DNA of 64,000 nucleotides from Bacteroidota bacterium (GTDB lineage Bacteria > Bacteroidota > Bacteroidia > Chitinophagales > Chitinophagaceae), in NCBI GenBank assembly GCA_030706605.1, contig JAUZOE010000012.1:1-64000 (forward strand). Direction: 5' to 3'. This document shows, in pieces, positions 53,658 through 63,640 of this stretch (position 1 is the stretch's first letter; every line of letters starts with the position of its first letter). The notes under the pieces are model-generated. The model was not told the DNA's origin and searched no databases. It saw only the letters and a list, made by a program, of their open reading frames with translations. Made by a program: the position numbers and the translations under genes.

Positions 53658-54154
53658 TATTTTGTTCTTAACTCGCATTCATAACCAATATTTTTACACT
53701 ATTCATTAATTCAATTTCAGAGAAGCTATTTTCTGAAATTTTAATTAATACCTTACGATATTAATTTATAATTGAAAGATTAAGTTTAAATCAGTAATTA
53801 ATATACCAATTTTTAATAATTCAAAAATAGGAATTTATTATTTCTTATTTAATTATCTCTTTGATATTGTATTGCCTTTTATTTTACAATAATATTTTTC
53901 CTAATAACTTTAGTTTAAGTTTCCTTCATCTGTTTCCTTAAAAACTGATATATTAAAACGGAATTTTTCCAATACTTTTTAATAATGGCTACGCTGAAAA
54001 TGCAGCTAATGTTTTAACATATTTAAGAGATAAAATACAATAACTTAGTTTTGTGCAAATCTGAACTATTCTCTAAAAGGCCTGACGCTGTTAAAATTAA
54101 TAATAATGCCACCAGACTTATAATTATTTGCCGACACTCAAAATTGATTTTACT
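53658..54154. other. AT-rich intergenic stretch with one hairpin
   Basis: About 500 bases of very AT-rich DNA. The hairpin at 53713-53740 probably ends the cytochrome c transcript. A minus-strand open frame at 54023-54304 overlaps the next gene and is a shadow. Confidence 0.5.
53713..53740 (+). terminator. Hairpin after cytochrome c gene, AATTTCAGA arms
   Basis: AATTTCAGAGAA (53713-53724) pairs with TTTTCTGAAATT (53729-53740), with one G-U pair and the loop GCTA, followed by a TTAATTAAT tail. The arms match those of the hairpin at 1808-1845 almost exactly. It starts 56 bases after the stop codon. Confidence 0.5.
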
Positions 54155-54946
54155 ATGAAAAAAATCCTGTTCATTTTTTTGTTGATGGCTAATACCTGTT
54201 TCGGGCAGGAATGGGTCGGCGAGATCATGGTGGGAGTATCCGGGTATAGCGGAGATCTGACTCAGCAAAGAATTTCTTTCTACACAATGAGACCTGCTGT
54301 CCATCTCAATATAAAATATAATACGGGAAATTTTATTAATTTCCGTGCCGGTATTGGATTTGGCACCGTTGCTGGTAATGATAAATATAATACTGCTAAA
54401 GGTTTAAAAGACAGAAACCTGAATTTTAAAACCAATATACTGGAAGCAAATGCTGGTGTAGAAATCCCTCTTATTGACCCGGGACTTTATTATGCTTATC
54501 CTTATATTTTTGCCTGTGTAGGCGTTTTTCATTTTAATCCTTATACTTTCGACAGTAATCACGTAAAAACTTTTTTACAGCCCCTGAGCACAGAAGGTGA
54601 AGGTTTGACCCAATATCCTGGCAGAAAAAAATATTCACTTACACAAATTTGCTTCCCTGTAGGTTTCGGATGGAAGTTCATAATTAATGATAAATTGGAA
54701 ATTTGTTATGAACTTGGCTATCGCTTTCTCTTCACAGATTACCTGGATGATGTTAGTAAAAACTATGTCAACTTAGATGTTCTGAGCCAGGCAAAAGGCC
54801 CCAAAGCCGTAGAAATGTCGTATCGGAAAAATGCTCCCTTCCAGGAAGAAGGTCTTCCAAGAGGAAATCCCACTGTAAATGATTCTTATTTTTTTACCGG
54901 CATAAAAATAGGACTGGTACTGGGCCAATCCAAATACCCGTATTAA
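54155..54946 (+). CDS. DUF6089 family outer-membrane protein
   Basis: From the ATG at 54155 the protein has 263 residues with a signal peptide (KKILFIFLLMANTCFGQ). The conserved DUF6089 blocks are EIMVGVSGYSGDLTQQRI, RPAVHLNIKYNTGNFINFRA, KDRNLNFKTNILEANAGVEI and YPYIFACVGVFHFNP, ending GIKIGLVLGQSK. The fold is a small outer-membrane barrel. Function is unknown. An earlier TTG start at 54128 would put a charged leader before the signal peptide. Confidence 0.85.
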   Translation: MKKILFIFLLMANTCFGQEWVGEIMVGVSGYSGDLTQQRISFYTMRPAVHLNIKYNTGNFINFRAGIGFGTVAGNDKYNTAKGLKDRNLNFKTNILEANAGVEIPLIDPGLYYAYPYIFACVGVFHFNPYTFDSNHVKTFLQPLSTEGEGLTQYPGRKKYSLTQICFPVGFGWKFIINDKLEICYELGYRFLFTDYLDDVSKNYVNLDVLSQAKGPKAVEMSYRKNAPFQEEGLPRGNPTVNDSYFFTGIKIGLVLGQSKYPY

Positions 54947-55095
54947 TCTTTCTGAATCCTATCTTTAGTTTAAAAAAACAATCTCAATTGATCAACTTCC
55001 GAGGAGTAATTAATTATTAAAACTGAAACCAAAAATACAATCCACTCTATTTGAAAAGGTTTTAGTTTTGCGATTTCCATTAAAGCACGCATCAC

Positions 55096-58032
55096 ATGAA
55101 TCAAAGGCTGAACGAATTATATGACCAATTAGAAGGCGAACTTTATACAGATGACACCATGAAAGTTCTGTATGCCACTGATGCCTCAGCTTACAGAGAA
55201 ATACCTCTTGCAGTTGCGATACCAAAATCTGTTACTGACCTGAAAAAATTAATTGCATTTGCCAATACCAATCATACTTCATTAATTCCAAGAACGGCAG
55301 GTACCTCGCTTGCGGGGCAGGTAGTTGGCAATGGTATTATCGTGGACGTTTCTAAAAATTTTACTCAAATCATTGAACTAAACCAGGAAGAACATTGGGT
55401 GCGGGTACAACCGGGCGTTATCCGGGATGAATTGAATTTCTTTTTAAAACCTCACGGATTATTTTTTGGTCCAGAAACCTCTACGGCCAATCGTGCTATG
55501 ATTGGAGGAATGGTAGGAAACAATTCTTGCGGTTCCAATTCTATTGTTTACAGAAGCACAAGGGAACACCTATTAGAAGTGAGTGCACTCTTAAGCGATG
55601 GAAGTGAAACCACCTTCAAAGCACTTGACATAGACGAATTTCATCAAAAATGCGAAGGCGATAACCTGGAAGCCAATATTTATAAAACCGTAAGAAGTCT
55701 CCTGAGCAATTATGAAAACCAGGTAGAAATAAGAGAGCAATATCCAAAGAAAACTGTAGAAAGAAGAAATACGGGTTATGCCGTTGATGTTTTATTAGAA
55801 TCGGCCCCGTTCACTGCAGGGGGAGAAGATTTTAACTTTTGTAAACTGATAGCAGGCTCTGAGGGAACCCTGGCTTTTATAACAGAAATAAAATTAAACT
55901 TAGTTCCATTACCTCCTAAGGAAACCGGTTTGCTATGTATTCATTTTAATTCAATTGAGGAATCATTAAGAGCCAATCTGATTGCCTTGAAACATGGACC
56001 CAGCGCATGTGAACTGATAGATCATTATATCCTCGAATGTACCAAAGACAATATTGAACAAAATAAAAACCGTTTTTTTGTAAAAGGTGATCCGGGAGCC
56101 ATCCTGGTGATTGAATTCAAAGCAAATAACCGACAGGATATTACTATAAAAGCCGCTGAATGCGAAGCTAACATGCGTGAAGCCGGATTGGGATATTATT
56201 TTCCTTTACTGTTTGGTGATGATACCAAAAAAATATGGACACTCCGAAAGGCCGGACTCGGTTTATTAGGGAATTTACCAGGCGATGAAAAAGCAGTGCC
56301 GGTAATTGAAGATACTGCAGTAGATGTAAACGACCTTCCCAACTACATATCTGATTTTAATAAAATATTGACAAAGTATGACCTGCATGCAGTTCATTAC
56401 GCACATGCAGGTTCGGGAGAGATACACCTTCGCCCGATCATTAATTTAAAAACAACCGAGGGCAATCATCTCTTCAGAATCATTGCGGAAGAAATAGCGA
56501 CACTGGTAAAAAAATATAAAGGTTCTCTAAGCGGTGAGCATGGTGACGGAAGATTGCGGGGCGAGTTTATAAAACAAATGGTGGGTGAAAAGAATTATGA
56601 ATTATTAAAAACTATTAAGCGCACTTGGGATCCGGGCAATATTTTTAATCCCAATAAAATCGTGGATACACCGCCAATGAATACCATGTTGCGCTATACA
56701 CCAGGGCAAAAGACTCCTGAGTTTAAAACTATATTCCGGTACCATAACCAGGATGTTTTGCAACATGCCGAGCAATGCAATGGTTCGGGTGATTGCCGCA
56801 AGACTCATTTGTCAGGCGGCACGATGTGTCCTTCATTTATGGCTACCAAAAATGAAAAAGACACCACAAGGGCCAGGGCTAATATTTTACGTGAATTTTT
56901 AACTAATTCACAAAAGATGAATCGCTTCGACCATAAAGAAATTTATGAGGTAATGGATTTGTGTCTAAGTTGTAAAGGTTGCAAATCAGAATGCCCTTCC
57001 AATGTGGATGTAGCTAAATTAAAAGCCGAGTTTCTTCAACAATATTATGATGCTAATGGAGTGCCTTTCCGTTCCAAACTGATTGCCAATTTTAATAAGG
57101 CAGCAAAGTTGGGCGCTTTGGCTCCGGGCATTTATAATTTTATAGTAACAACACCTGCTATTAGTAATATAATAAAACGTATTTCAGGTTTTGCCATTCA
57201 GCGATCCATGCCTGTTTTATATAAAATAAGTTTGGAAAAATGGTTCAGGAAAAGATCACAAAAAGTAGCAGTGAGCAATAATGAGCAGTCAACTAAAAAA
57301 GTATATTTATTTTGCGATGAATTTACCAATTTCAATGATACTGAAATTGGAATCAAAGCAATTTCCCTGTTAGAAAAATTAGGCTATGAAGTAATCATAC
57401 CGTCACATGAAGAAAGTGGGAGAGCATGGTTGTCGAAAGGATTGTTGAGAGATGCAAAAAAAATAGCGAACAAAAATATTGCATTATTAAGTAAAATAGT
57501 CAATGAACAAACGCCCCTGGTTGGCATAGAGCCCAGCGCTATTCTTACTTTCAGGGATGAATACATTGATTTAGCCGATGAAGAAAATTTCAAGGATTCA
57601 AAAGAATTGTCTAAAAATGTTTTTTTTATAGATGAATTTATTGCCAGGGAAATTGACAATGGAAATATTGACAAAGAATTATTTACGAAAGAAAAGCGAT
57701 TCATCAAACTCCATGGACATTGCCAGCAAAAGGCCTTGTCTTCGCTTTCGTCTTCGGTGAAAATTTTATCATTGCCCGAAAATTATACAGTAGAAACCAT
57801 TCCTTCAGGTTGTTGTGGTATGGCTGGTTCCTTTGGTTACGAAAAAGAGCATTATGAATTGTCTATGAAGATTGGCGAGCTTGTTTTATTGCCCACGGTT
57901 CGTAGCCAGGCCGATGATGTGATTATTGCGGCACCTGGTACCAGCTGCCGCCACCAGATAAAAGATGGCACCGGTAGAAAAGCATTGCATCCAATTGAAA
58001 TTTTGTATAATGCTTTAGTGACTAACAAATAA
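55096..58032 (+). CDS. YdiJ-like FAD/Fe-S 2-hydroxyacid dehydrogenase
   Basis: The 978-residue protein fuses an FAD-linked oxidase and an Fe-S/CCG module. The PCMH-type FAD domain carries IPRTAGTSLAGQVVGNGIIV and GPETSTANRAMIGGMVGNNS; the oxidase C-terminal domain ends with SGEHGDGRLRGEFIKQMVG. The Fe-S part has CNGSGDCRKTHLSGGTMCPS and CLSCKGCKSECPSNVDVAKL, and the last domain has a CCG motif (IPSGCCGMAGSFGYEKEHYE). This is the architecture of E. coli YdiJ, a D-2-hydroxyglutarate-type dehydrogenase passing electrons to the quinone pool. The exact substrate here is not shown. The gene has its own promoter region. Confidence 0.9.
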   Translation: MNQRLNELYDQLEGELYTDDTMKVLYATDASAYREIPLAVAIPKSVTDLKKLIAFANTNHTSLIPRTAGTSLAGQVVGNGIIVDVSKNFTQIIELNQEEHWVRVQPGVIRDELNFFLKPHGLFFGPETSTANRAMIGGMVGNNSCGSNSIVYRSTREHLLEVSALLSDGSETTFKALDIDEFHQKCEGDNLEANIYKTVRSLLSNYENQVEIREQYPKKTVERRNTGYAVDVLLESAPFTAGGEDFNFCKLIAGSEGTLAFITEIKLNLVPLPPKETGLLCIHFNSIEESLRANLIALKHGPSACELIDHYILECTKDNIEQNKNRFFVKGDPGAILVIEFKANNRQDITIKAAECEANMREAGLGYYFPLLFGDDTKKIWTLRKAGLGLLGNLPGDEKAVPVIEDTAVDVNDLPNYISDFNKILTKYDLHAVHYAHAGSGEIHLRPIINLKTTEGNHLFRIIAEEIATLVKKYKGSLSGEHGDGRLRGEFIKQMVGEKNYELLKTIKRTWDPGNIFNPNKIVDTPPMNTMLRYTPGQKTPEFKTIFRYHNQDVLQHAEQCNGSGDCRKTHLSGGTMCPSFMATKNEKDTTRARANILREFLTNSQKMNRFDHKEIYEVMDLCLSCKGCKSECPSNVDVAKLKAEFLQQYYDANGVPFRSKLIANFNKAAKLGALAPGIYNFIVTTPAISNIIKRISGFAIQRSMPVLYKISLEKWFRKRSQKVAVSNNEQSTKKVYLFCDEFTNFNDTEIGIKAISLLEKLGYEVIIPSHEESGRAWLSKGLLRDAKKIANKNIALLSKIVNEQTPLVGIEPSAILTFRDEYIDLADEENFKDSKELSKNVFFIDEFIAREIDNGNIDKELFTKEKRFIKLHGHCQQKALSSLSSSVKILSLPENYTVETIPSGCCGMAGSFGYEKEHYELSMKIGELVLLPTVRSQADDVIIAAPGTSCRHQIKDGTGRKALHPIEILYNALVTNK

Positions 58033-58056
58033 TCAAGTGGCTTTAGCTATTTGATT
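58031..58056 (+). terminator. Weak hairpin after the YdiJ-like gene
   Basis: AATCAAGTGGCT pairs with AGCTATTTGATT including two G-U pairs, right at the stop codon of the gene. There is no T-run, so termination here is uncertain. Confidence 0.3.
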
Positions 58057-58117
58057 CAGAGACTGCCTATATCAACAATAAACCTATTTTTGTAGGTAAT
58101 AATAATTGATATCCCAA

Positions 58118-59161
58118 ATGTGCATCAAAATAAGTACTCTTAAATATTCGTTTGTATTTTGCCTGTCAATTGTCTTTTCGGGCAATACCTTTTCGCAAAC
58201 TATTAAGAAACCTGCAAAAGATTTTGCTTCCAAACACACTAAAACGAAAGTGCTTACTTCCGGCAATCCTATTTTTCCAGGCTGGTATGCTGATCCGGAA
58301 GCGAGAATTTTTAATCATGAGTATTGGGTTTATCCTACTTTTTCTGCACCCTATGATGAGCAGGTTTTTCTTGATGCCTTTTCATCGCCTGATCTCATTC
58401 ATTGGAAAAAACATTCACACATAGTAGATACTTCATCTGTCAAATGGTCCAGGAGAGCAATATGGGCACCATCCATAGTAGAGAAAGAGGGGAAATTTTA
58501 CTTGTTCTTTGGGGCAAACGACATTCAAAACAATCAGCAAAAAGGGGGCATAGGTATTGCCGTTGCGAATGACCCTGCGGGTCCTTTTAAAGATTACCTG
58601 GGCAAACCATTGGTAGATCAATTCCATAATGGCGCCCAACCAATCGACCAGTTTGTTTTCAGGGATAAGGATGGACAATATTATTTAATTTATGGCGGGT
58701 GGCGACATTGCAATATTGCCCGCTTGAACCAGGACTTTACGGGGTTTCTACCTTTTTCGGATGGCACCATTTTTAAAGAAATTACACCAAAAGGTTATGT
58801 AGAAGGCTCCTTCATGATCCTGAGAAATCATAAATATTATTTCATGTGGTCTGAAGGCGGTTGGACAGGACCTGATTATTCAGTGGCGTATGCCATGTCC
58901 GATTCGCCCTTCGGTCCATTTACAAGAATCGGGAAGATTTTACAACAGGATTCTACCGTTGCTACCGGCGCAGGACATCATTCGGTGATCCACATTCCCG
59001 GTACCGATAAATGGTATATCGTATATCACCGGCGGCCATTGGGTGAAACCGATGGCAACCACAGGGTTACCTGCATTGATGAAATGCATTTTGATAAAAA
59101 CGGTTTTATTGAACCAGTCAAAATTACTTTTGCCGGTGTAAAAAAAGAGCTTTTACCATGA
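58118..59161 (+). CDS. Glycoside hydrolase family 43 protein
   Basis: From the ATG at 58118 the protein has 347 residues with a signal peptide (YSFVFCLSIVFSGNTFSQ). The five-bladed propeller of GH43 is visible: NPIFPGWYADPEARIFNHEY holds the first catalytic Asp, HNGAQPIDQFVFRDKDGQYY the second, and PKGYVEGSFMILRNHKYYFM the general-acid Glu. The ending SVIHIPGTDKWYIVYHRRPL is typical. It should remove arabinose or xylose from plant-type glycans in the periplasm or outside the cell. No other CAZyme or SusCD pair is adjacent in this window. Confidence 0.92.
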   Translation: MCIKISTLKYSFVFCLSIVFSGNTFSQTIKKPAKDFASKHTKTKVLTSGNPIFPGWYADPEARIFNHEYWVYPTFSAPYDEQVFLDAFSSPDLIHWKKHSHIVDTSSVKWSRRAIWAPSIVEKEGKFYLFFGANDIQNNQQKGGIGIAVANDPAGPFKDYLGKPLVDQFHNGAQPIDQFVFRDKDGQYYLIYGGWRHCNIARLNQDFTGFLPFSDGTIFKEITPKGYVEGSFMILRNHKYYFMWSEGGWTGPDYSVAYAMSDSPFGPFTRIGKILQQDSTVATGAGHHSVIHIPGTDKWYIVYHRRPLGETDGNHRVTCIDEMHFDKNGFIEPVKITFAGVKKELLP

Positions 59162-59241
59162 AATCAAGGCGGTAATAAGAAAGCCAAATGATTGAATTAA
59201 TTTTTTAAAATCCGGTTACTTTTTTGCCACGAAACCAGGAC

Positions 59242-59586
59242 TTATAGCTTATTTCCTTCCCCTGGAAAAACAAGAGAAGGTTTAAATGTTTTCGCTTCTT
59301 CAAAATCCATGCTGGCATAAGATATAACGATAATGATATCTCCTTCTGTGCCTTTCCTCGCAGCCGGTCCGTTTAAACAAACCACTCCACTTCCCCTCTT
59401 TCCTTTGATAAGATAAGTTTCAAGACGCTCTCCATTATTTACATTGACAATGGTTATTTTTTCATTTTCGATCATGTTAGCGGCATCCATCAGATCTTCA
59501 TCCAGGGTTAGACTTCCTGCATAATTCAGGTTGGCTTCAGTAACTACCACTCTGTGAACCTTTGATTTAAGTATTTCTATTTGCAT
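59242..59586 (-). CDS. panD: Aspartate 1-decarboxylase
   Basis: The 114-residue pro-enzyme makes beta-alanine for pantothenate from aspartate. It starts [20 protein letters not shown] and self-cleaves between Gly24 and Ser25 ([16 protein letters not shown]), Ser25 becoming the pyruvoyl group. The conserved [40 protein letters not shown] are present. It is monocistronic here and standard in length. Confidence 0.97.
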   Translation of the reverse strand: MQIEILKSKVHRVVVTEANLNYAGSLTLDEDLMDAANMIENEKITIVNVNNGERLETYLIKGKRGSGVVCLNGPAARKGTEGDIIIVISYASMDFEEAKTFKPSLVFPGEGNKL

Positions 59587-59722
59587 TTTGCAAAATTAGT
59601 AATTAACAAGTTTATATCTCTGTACAGTTTTTGAGTATAAGATATAATCTAAATATAAAATAATATAATAAATAATAATTTACGGATCAACGTAAATTTT
59701 AGAAATGAAAGCACTATGAATT

Positions 59723-60319
59723 TCAGTTCTTTATCCACTTTACCTTTTCCTTAACAGGCTCTCTTTTCGATAAAGAAGTTGCAGGGGTGGCTATATAGCC
59801 CAAATAAAAGAATCCAAGTAACCTGTCACCAGGGCCCAAATCAAAATAAGCTTTTGCTTCTTCAAAATAAGTAATCCCTCCTGTAGATAAATAACCGCCC
59901 AGGCCATAGGCTGTAGCTGACAAATATATATTTTCAATAGCACAGGCAGTAGCGATTATTTCCTCTGATTCCGGCAATTTATTCTCCTCATTTCTTTTCA
60001 TGCCTATCGCTATTACATGCGATGACATTAATGGATATTCCACAAGGTTTTTAATTTTAGCTTCTTTAAATTTCTCTCCCGCATACCTCGTGTAAATTTC
60101 TGATTGCAATGTTGAGAATCGCTGTAAACCTTCGCCCGCAAATACAGTAAAGCGCCAGGGTTCTGTATGTTTATGATTGGGAGCCCGGTTGGCATTATCC
60201 AGTATTTGCCATATAATTTCATCCGGAACTGCTTTGCCTGGGATAAATTGATAAGGAAAAACGCTGCGTCTGCTTTGTACAATTGAATTAAATTGATCTA
60301 CATTAAAATTCGATTCCAT
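59723..60319 (-). CDS. Nitroreductase family protein
   Basis: The 198-residue flavoenzyme has the NTR_family features: an N-terminal FNSIVQSRRSVFPYQFIPGK with the FMN-binding Arg-Arg-Ser, NRAPNHKHTEPWRFTVFAGE, and a C-terminal GLGGYLSTGG and LGPGDRLLGFFYLGYIA. It resembles YdjA-type NAD(P)H nitroreductases. It is divergent from the arsR gene with about 180 bases between them, and no link to arsenic is shown. Confidence 0.92.
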   Translation of the reverse strand: MESNFNVDQFNSIVQSRRSVFPYQFIPGKAVPDEIIWQILDNANRAPNHKHTEPWRFTVFAGEGLQRFSTLQSEIYTRYAGEKFKEAKIKNLVEYPLMSSHVIAIGMKRNEENKLPESEEIIATACAIENIYLSATAYGLGGYLSTGGITYFEEAKAYFDLGPGDRLLGFFYLGYIATPATSLSKREPVKEKVKWIKN

Positions 60320-60472
60320 TCTTATTTATTTTTTGCAGCGCAAAAGTACAAAGGAGGTGTGGCATTAGGTTGATCAATTTTTTATTTTAAGAATACAAAA
60401 ATACCTACCACTAAAAAGCTAAAGAAAATTTTGAACTATCCATAAAAAATTATTTGTTCAATAAAAAGTAAT

Positions 60473-60488
60473 ATCGTAATATTGCGAT
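60473..60488. promoter_or_regulatory. Candidate ArsR operator, copy 1
   Basis: ATCGTAATATTGCGAT is a near-perfect palindrome just 16 bases before the arsR ATG. It differs at only two positions from the second copy at 60850 in front of arsM. The consensus ATCGNAATATTNCGAT is a good candidate for the ArsR binding site. Confidence 0.7.
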
Positions 60489-60503
60489 TTAAAAGAAACT
60501 GCA

Positions 60504-60833
60504 ATGGGCGCTACAAAATCAGAAGAATTTACTTTAAAAGACAATCGAATCGCAAAATATGCCAAAGCTCTTTCGCACCCGGCACGGATTGCCATTCTTA
60601 AAATATTAATTCAAAAACAGGCATGCATCTGTGGCGATATTGTAGAAATGTTACCTCTCTCACAAAGTACAGTATCGCAGCATTTGAGAGAACTAAAAGA
60701 AGCAGGATTGATAAAAGGAGATATTGAAGGTGCTAAAGTTTGTTACTGCATCGATGAAAAAGAATGGAAAGAAGCAAAAGTAAGATTAGACCAGCTTTTT
60801 GAATCTTTCAAAGCAAGCAGTCAATGCTGCTGA
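60504..60833 (+). CDS. arsR: ArsR family arsenic-responsive repressor
   Basis: The 109-residue winged-helix repressor has the ArsR core HPARIAILKILIQKQACICG, then VEMLPLSQSTVSQHLRELKE and AGLIKGDIEGAKVCYCI. The Cys41-Ile-Cys43 pair lies in the position where the arsenite-binding cysteines of ArsR sit, and the C-terminus ends in SSQCC, giving further thiols. Binding of arsenite would release it from the ATCGNAATATTNCGAT operators that lie before this gene and before arsM. It leads the ars operon. Confidence 0.93.
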   Translation: MGATKSEEFTLKDNRIAKYAKALSHPARIAILKILIQKQACICGDIVEMLPLSQSTVSQHLRELKEAGLIKGDIEGAKVCYCIDEKEWKEAKVRLDQLFESFKASSQCC

Positions 60834-60849
60834 TCTTCATCATAAACAG

Positions 60850-60865
60850 ATCGAAATATTACGAT
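60850..60865. promoter_or_regulatory. Candidate ArsR operator, copy 2
   Basis: ATCGAAATATTACGAT lies between arsR and arsM, 20 bases before the arsM start codon. With the first copy it suggests either a second promoter for arsM or a looping site. Confidence 0.65.
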
Positions 60866-60884
60866 AAAACTAAAATATAAAACA

Positions 60885-61739
60885 ATGGAAACTCAAAATG
60901 AAAATGATTTAAAAGAAATAGTGAAGCAAAGATACGCTGAGATTGCGCAGCAGGATAAAGAAACCAACCAGTCTTCCTGCTGTGGAGCGGGAGGTTGCAG
61001 CACGGAAGTATACAATATTATGTCGGAAGATTATAATCATTTAGAGGGATATAATGCCGATGCTGATTTAGGATTAGGTTGTGGATTGCCCACCCAATTT
61101 GCCAAAATTAAAAAGGGCGATGTGGTTATTGATTTAGGTAGCGGCGCCGGCAATGATGCTTTTGTGGCAAGGCACGAAACCGGAGAGGCCGGTAAAGTAA
61201 TTGGGATAGATTTTACCCCGGCTATGATAGAAAAAGCGCGAAAGAATGCTGAATTAAGAGGTTTTCATAATGTAGAATTTCGCCAGGGGGATATTGAAAA
61301 AATGCCGGTTACTTCTTCTGTTGCTGATGTAATTGTGAGCAATTGTGTACTGAACCTTGTCCCTAATAAGGATGGAGTTTTTAAAGAAATTTCCAGAGTT
61401 CTGAAACCCGGCGGGCATTTTAGTATTTCTGATATTGTATTGACGGGCCAATTACCCCTCAATATAAAAAAAGCAGCTGAAATGTTATCAGGCTGTGTAT
61501 CAGGCGCGATTCAGAAACAAGTGTACCTGGAATTGATCAAAAGCAATGGCTTTACCAATATCATTGTTCAAAAGGAAAAAGTAATCATTATACCGGATGA
61601 TATTTTAAAAAATTATTTATCCGAAAATGAAATTGAATCATTTAAAAATTCCGGCCCAAGCATATTCAGTATAACAGTTTATGCAGAAAAACCTTTAGTA
61701 GAGAAAGATACTTGCAGTGAACCCGGCTGTTGCAACTAA
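60885..61739 (+). CDS. arsM: Arsenite S-adenosylmethionine methyltransferase
   Basis: The 284-residue enzyme methylates arsenite using S-adenosylmethionine. The SAM-binding motif [20 protein letters not shown] is near 80-100, and the three conserved arsenic-binding cysteines of ArsM are all present: Cys66 ([10 protein letters not shown]), Cys154 ([10 protein letters not shown]) and Cys204 ([10 protein letters not shown]). It also carries Cys-rich ends (SSCCGAGGC near 31-38 and CSEPGCCN at the C-terminus). It lies 51 bases after arsR and is followed by the acr3 gene. Confidence 0.95.
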   Translation: METQNENDLKEIVKQRYAEIAQQDKETNQSSCCGAGGCSTEVYNIMSEDYNHLEGYNADADLGLGCGLPTQFAKIKKGDVVIDLGSGAGNDAFVARHETGEAGKVIGIDFTPAMIEKARKNAELRGFHNVEFRQGDIEKMPVTSSVADVIVSNCVLNLVPNKDGVFKEISRVLKPGGHFSISDIVLTGQLPLNIKKAAEMLSGCVSGAIQKQVYLELIKSNGFTNIIVQKEKVIIIPDDILKNYLSENEIESFKNSGPSIFSITVYAEKPLVEKDTCSEPGCCN

Positions 61740-61759
61740 AAATCACTTTACTAAATTGT

Positions 61760-62839
61760 ATGTCAGTAAATAATTGTGCCCCTGCAATGGGAAGAAAGAA
61801 ATTGGGCTTCTTAGACAGGTATTTAACTCTATGGATATTTTTAGCGATGCTGATTGGGGTTGCTATAGGTTATTTCTTTCCATCGTCTTCTTCATTTATT
61901 AATTCATTTTCATCGGGCACTATCAATATTCCATTGGCCATCGGCCTCATCCTGATGATGTATCCGCCATTTGCAAAAGTGAAATATAACAGGATGAAGG
62001 AAGTTTTTAAAAACACAAAAGTCCTGGGTCTTTCATTATTGCTTAACTGGATCATTGGGCCGGTACTGATGTTTATTCTTGCTATTATTTTTTTGCATGG
62101 CTATCCTGAATATATGACAGGACTAATTCTCATTGGCCTTGCCCGATGCATTGCCATGGTAATTGTATGGAATGAATTGGCTGAAGGGAATCGTGAATAT
62201 GCTGCCGGACTGGTTGCGCTAAACAGTATCTTCCAGGTGTTATTATATAGCGTATATGCCTACTTGTTTATAACCATACTTCCACCGTTATTTGGCATCT
62301 CAGGATCAGTAGTCAATATCACTATTGGCCAGATTGCAAAAAGTGTCGCCATCTATTTAGGGATCCCATTTGCAGCAGGTATCATAAGCCGGTATTCTTT
62401 AATAAAACTAAAAGGTGAAGATTGGTATCAAAGCCAATTTGTTCCGTTCATTTCTCCGATAACCCTGGTAGCATTGCTTTTCACAATTATACTCATGTTT
62501 AGCTTAAAAGGTGAACTGATCGTCCAGATACCTTTGGATGTAATACGAATTGCGATACCATTAGTCATTTATTTTATAATCATGTTTTTTGTCAGCTTCC
62601 TTATTGGCAAAAAATTGGGCGCCGATTATTCTACCAATACCTCTATTGCATTTACTGCATCAGGCAACAATTTTGAATTGGCAATTGCAGTAGCCATCGG
62701 GGTATTTGGAATTAATTCAGGTGAGGCATTTGCTGGAGTTATCGGACCTTTGGTAGAAGTGCCGGCATTAATCTCTTTAGTGAATGTAGCATTTTGGTTA
62801 AGAAGAAAATATTATGCCAACGCTACAAAAAGTATTTAA
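61760..62839 (+). CDS. acr3: ACR3-type arsenite efflux permease
   Basis: From the ATG at 61760 the protein has 359 residues and about ten membrane helices, with the conserved [40 protein letters not shown] (containing the essential Cys of ACR3 transporters), and [20 protein letters not shown]. It exports arsenite with the membrane potential. A TTG at 61730 could extend it into the arsM stop, but the ATG is preferred. It belongs to the ars operon. Confidence 0.95.
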   Translation: MSVNNCAPAMGRKKLGFLDRYLTLWIFLAMLIGVAIGYFFPSSSSFINSFSSGTINIPLAIGLILMMYPPFAKVKYNRMKEVFKNTKVLGLSLLLNWIIGPVLMFILAIIFLHGYPEYMTGLILIGLARCIAMVIVWNELAEGNREYAAGLVALNSIFQVLLYSVYAYLFITILPPLFGISGSVVNITIGQIAKSVAIYLGIPFAAGIISRYSLIKLKGEDWYQSQFVPFISPITLVALLFTIILMFSLKGELIVQIPLDVIRIAIPLVIYFIIMFFVSFLIGKKLGADYSTNTSIAFTASGNNFELAIAVAIGVFGINSGEAFAGVIGPLVEVPALISLVNVAFWLRRKYYANATKSI

Positions 62840-62866
62840 TAACTACTAAGATAAAAAACGATTCAA

Positions 62867-63640
62867 ATGAAAATTGCTCTTTTTAGTGACATACACGCCA
62901 ACCTCCCTGCCCTGGAAGCTTGTTTTGAAAGTATTGAAGAACAAAAGCCGGATGCCATTTATTGCCTGGGAGACCTGGTAGGTTATAACATTTGGCCGAA
63001 TGAAGTGATTAATGCTATCAGGCAAAGAGGTATCCCCACCATTGCCGGAAATTATGATTTCGGCATTGGCAGAATGAGCAATGAATGCGGCTGCGCTTAC
63101 AAAACAGAGCCAGAAAAAGACATGGGGAATATTTCCATTTCGTTTACTAACTCTATAGTGAAAGACGAAGAAAGAAATTACCTGAGAACTCTGCCTGCGC
63201 ACATTCAGGTAGAATACCAACTGAATAATGATTCTTTTTTTTTATTAATGGTTCATGGCAGCCCGCGAAAAATCAATGAATACCTCTTTGAAGACAGGGA
63301 CGAAAAAAGTATGATGCGGATCATGGAAACTTCCCGTGCCGATGTGATGCTTTTTGGCCATACACACAAGCCCTATCACCGTATATTTGAATATCTAAAA
63401 GAAGAGAAAGTTTGCTACCGCCATGCCATCAATATTGGCTCGGTAGGTAAACCCAAAGATGGAAATCCGCAGGGTTGTTATGCAATACTTACCATCAGTG
63501 ATGACAGTAGTATTTTAGATAAAGATTCTATACAGGTAGATTTTATCAGGGTTGATTATGATGTGGAAAAAGCAGCTAAAGCCATAGAAGAATGTGAATT
63601 GCCCAATGAATATGCTAATATGTTGAGAAGAGGGTTTTAA
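62867..63640 (+). CDS. Metallophosphoesterase of the ars operon
   Basis: The 257-residue protein has the calcineurin-type metal motifs: FSDIHANLPALEA (DxH), YCLGDLVGYNIWPNEVINAI (GDxVGYN), GNYDFGIG (GNxD), MVHGSP (GHGxP-like) and FGHTHKPYHRIF (GHTH). A Cys-containing segment NECGCAYKTEP is inserted after the GNYD motif. Members of this subgroup are found after acr3 in Bacteroidota ars operons, although their substrate is not known. It is 27 bases after acr3, so cotranscription is likely. Confidence 0.9.
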   Translation: MKIALFSDIHANLPALEACFESIEEQKPDAIYCLGDLVGYNIWPNEVINAIRQRGIPTIAGNYDFGIGRMSNECGCAYKTEPEKDMGNISISFTNSIVKDEERNYLRTLPAHIQVEYQLNNDSFFLLMVHGSPRKINEYLFEDRDEKSMMRIMETSRADVMLFGHTHKPYHRIFEYLKEEKVCYRHAINIGSVGKPKDGNPQGCYAILTISDDSSILDKDSIQVDFIRVDYDVEKAAKAIEECELPNEYANMLRRGF

